Of a stretch of DNA of 6,441 nt, positions 6,351 to 6,441 are shown piece by piece; positions within the stretch are counted from its first letter, which is position 1, and every line of letters starts with the position of its first letter. This stretch comes from an uncultured Clostridia bacterium (lineage in GTDB: Bacteria; Bacillota; Clostridia; Oscillospirales; Acutalibacteraceae). The stretch covers positions 1-6,441 of the forward strand of contig CALGCE010000110.1 in the NCBI GenBank assembly GCA_937884625.1, given 5' to 3'. The notes below the pieces were generated by a model. That model had not been told where the DNA came from. It ran no database searches and saw only the letters and a list, made by a program, of their open reading frames with translations. Position numbers and translations under genes: made by a program.

Positions 6351-6441
6351 TACTCTAGATAAGTATAGCCGTAAAGACCGGAACGGTAGATGTTCAGGAA
6401 TTCCTTGCCTTCCTTCATGGTAATCTTGCCTTCCTTCACGG
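6350..6441 (-). CDS. speA: Biosynthetic arginine decarboxylase, C-terminal end only
   Basis: The last 29 codons of a minus-strand gene are visible; the rest lies beyond the right edge. The peptide includes VKEGKITMKEGKEFLNIY and ends SGLYGYTYLE before TAA. The ending Y-x-S-G-L-x-G-Y-T-Y-L-E is characteristic of the C-terminus of biosynthetic arginine decarboxylase (SpeA), a PLP enzyme converting arginine to agmatine for polyamine synthesis. With only the tail present this rests on memory of the family ending. Codons (GGC, AAG, ACC, TTC, CTG, TAC, AAC) differ from the AT-rich usage of the central genes and suggest a different genome. The 7-nt repeat starts at its stop codon. Confidence 0.58.
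   Translation of the reverse strand, partial: VKEGKITMKEGKEFLNIYRSGLYGYTYLE

Noticed and set aside
1..6441. CRISPR array or phage module
   Set aside because: No spaced direct repeats of 25-40 nt and no cas or phage structural genes are visible; the only periodic repeat is the 7-nt array near 6265-6350.

Overview
The centre of the window, about positions 850-5846, looks like one stretch of chromosome from an AT-leaning Firmicute of the class Clostridia, probably a Ruminococcus/Oscillospiraceae-type gut or rumen anaerobe. The evidence is low to moderate GC, heavy use of ATA, GCA and TTT codons, GGAG-type ribosome binding sites, and family signatures typical of Clostridia. This is inference from composition and protein style, not from a search.

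Layout. On the minus strand lie secA (52-2739, preprotein translocase ATPase) and, upstream of it, a lipoprotein flavin transferase of the ApbE family (2807-3763). Divergent from apbE, on the plus strand, is a tight three-gene run: a membrane-anchored NusG domain II protein (3843-4160), a Gx-transporter/HepS-like membrane protein (4124-4645, overlapping its predecessor by 37 nt) and the 5' two-thirds of an asparagine synthetase gene, asnB (4659-5855). ApbE attaches FMN to exported proteins. The NusG-II and Gx pair recurs next to apbE in Firmicutes and suggests an envelope redox/flavinylation module, although no flavinylated target or electron-transfer complex lies inside the window.

The two ends do not fit the centre. 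Positions 2-127 encode, on the plus strand, part of an acyltransferase-3 membrane protein. This runs head-on into the 3' end of secA, which has lost its zinc-binding tail: the last ~20 'SecA' residues are antisense to the acyltransferase. Inside secA, codon style also changes near 690-880 and again near 220-250, both at strongly conserved motifs. On the right, asnB stops abruptly near 5847. What follows looks like the end of an insertion sequence (a strong terminator and a short transposase C-terminus on the minus strand), then a second terminator and an unidentified gene end, then a 7-nt-periodic TGAG repeat, and finally the last 29 codons of a speA-like arginine decarboxylase with different codon use. 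The repeat plus speA end reminds me of Fibrobacter.

The simplest reading is that the window is a composite: either a metagenomic contig with chimeric joins, or a genome scarred by IS insertion and recombination. I did not find a convincing new multi-gene system. The most interesting leads are the flavinylation-linked trio, the heptad repeat after speA, and the mosaic secA.
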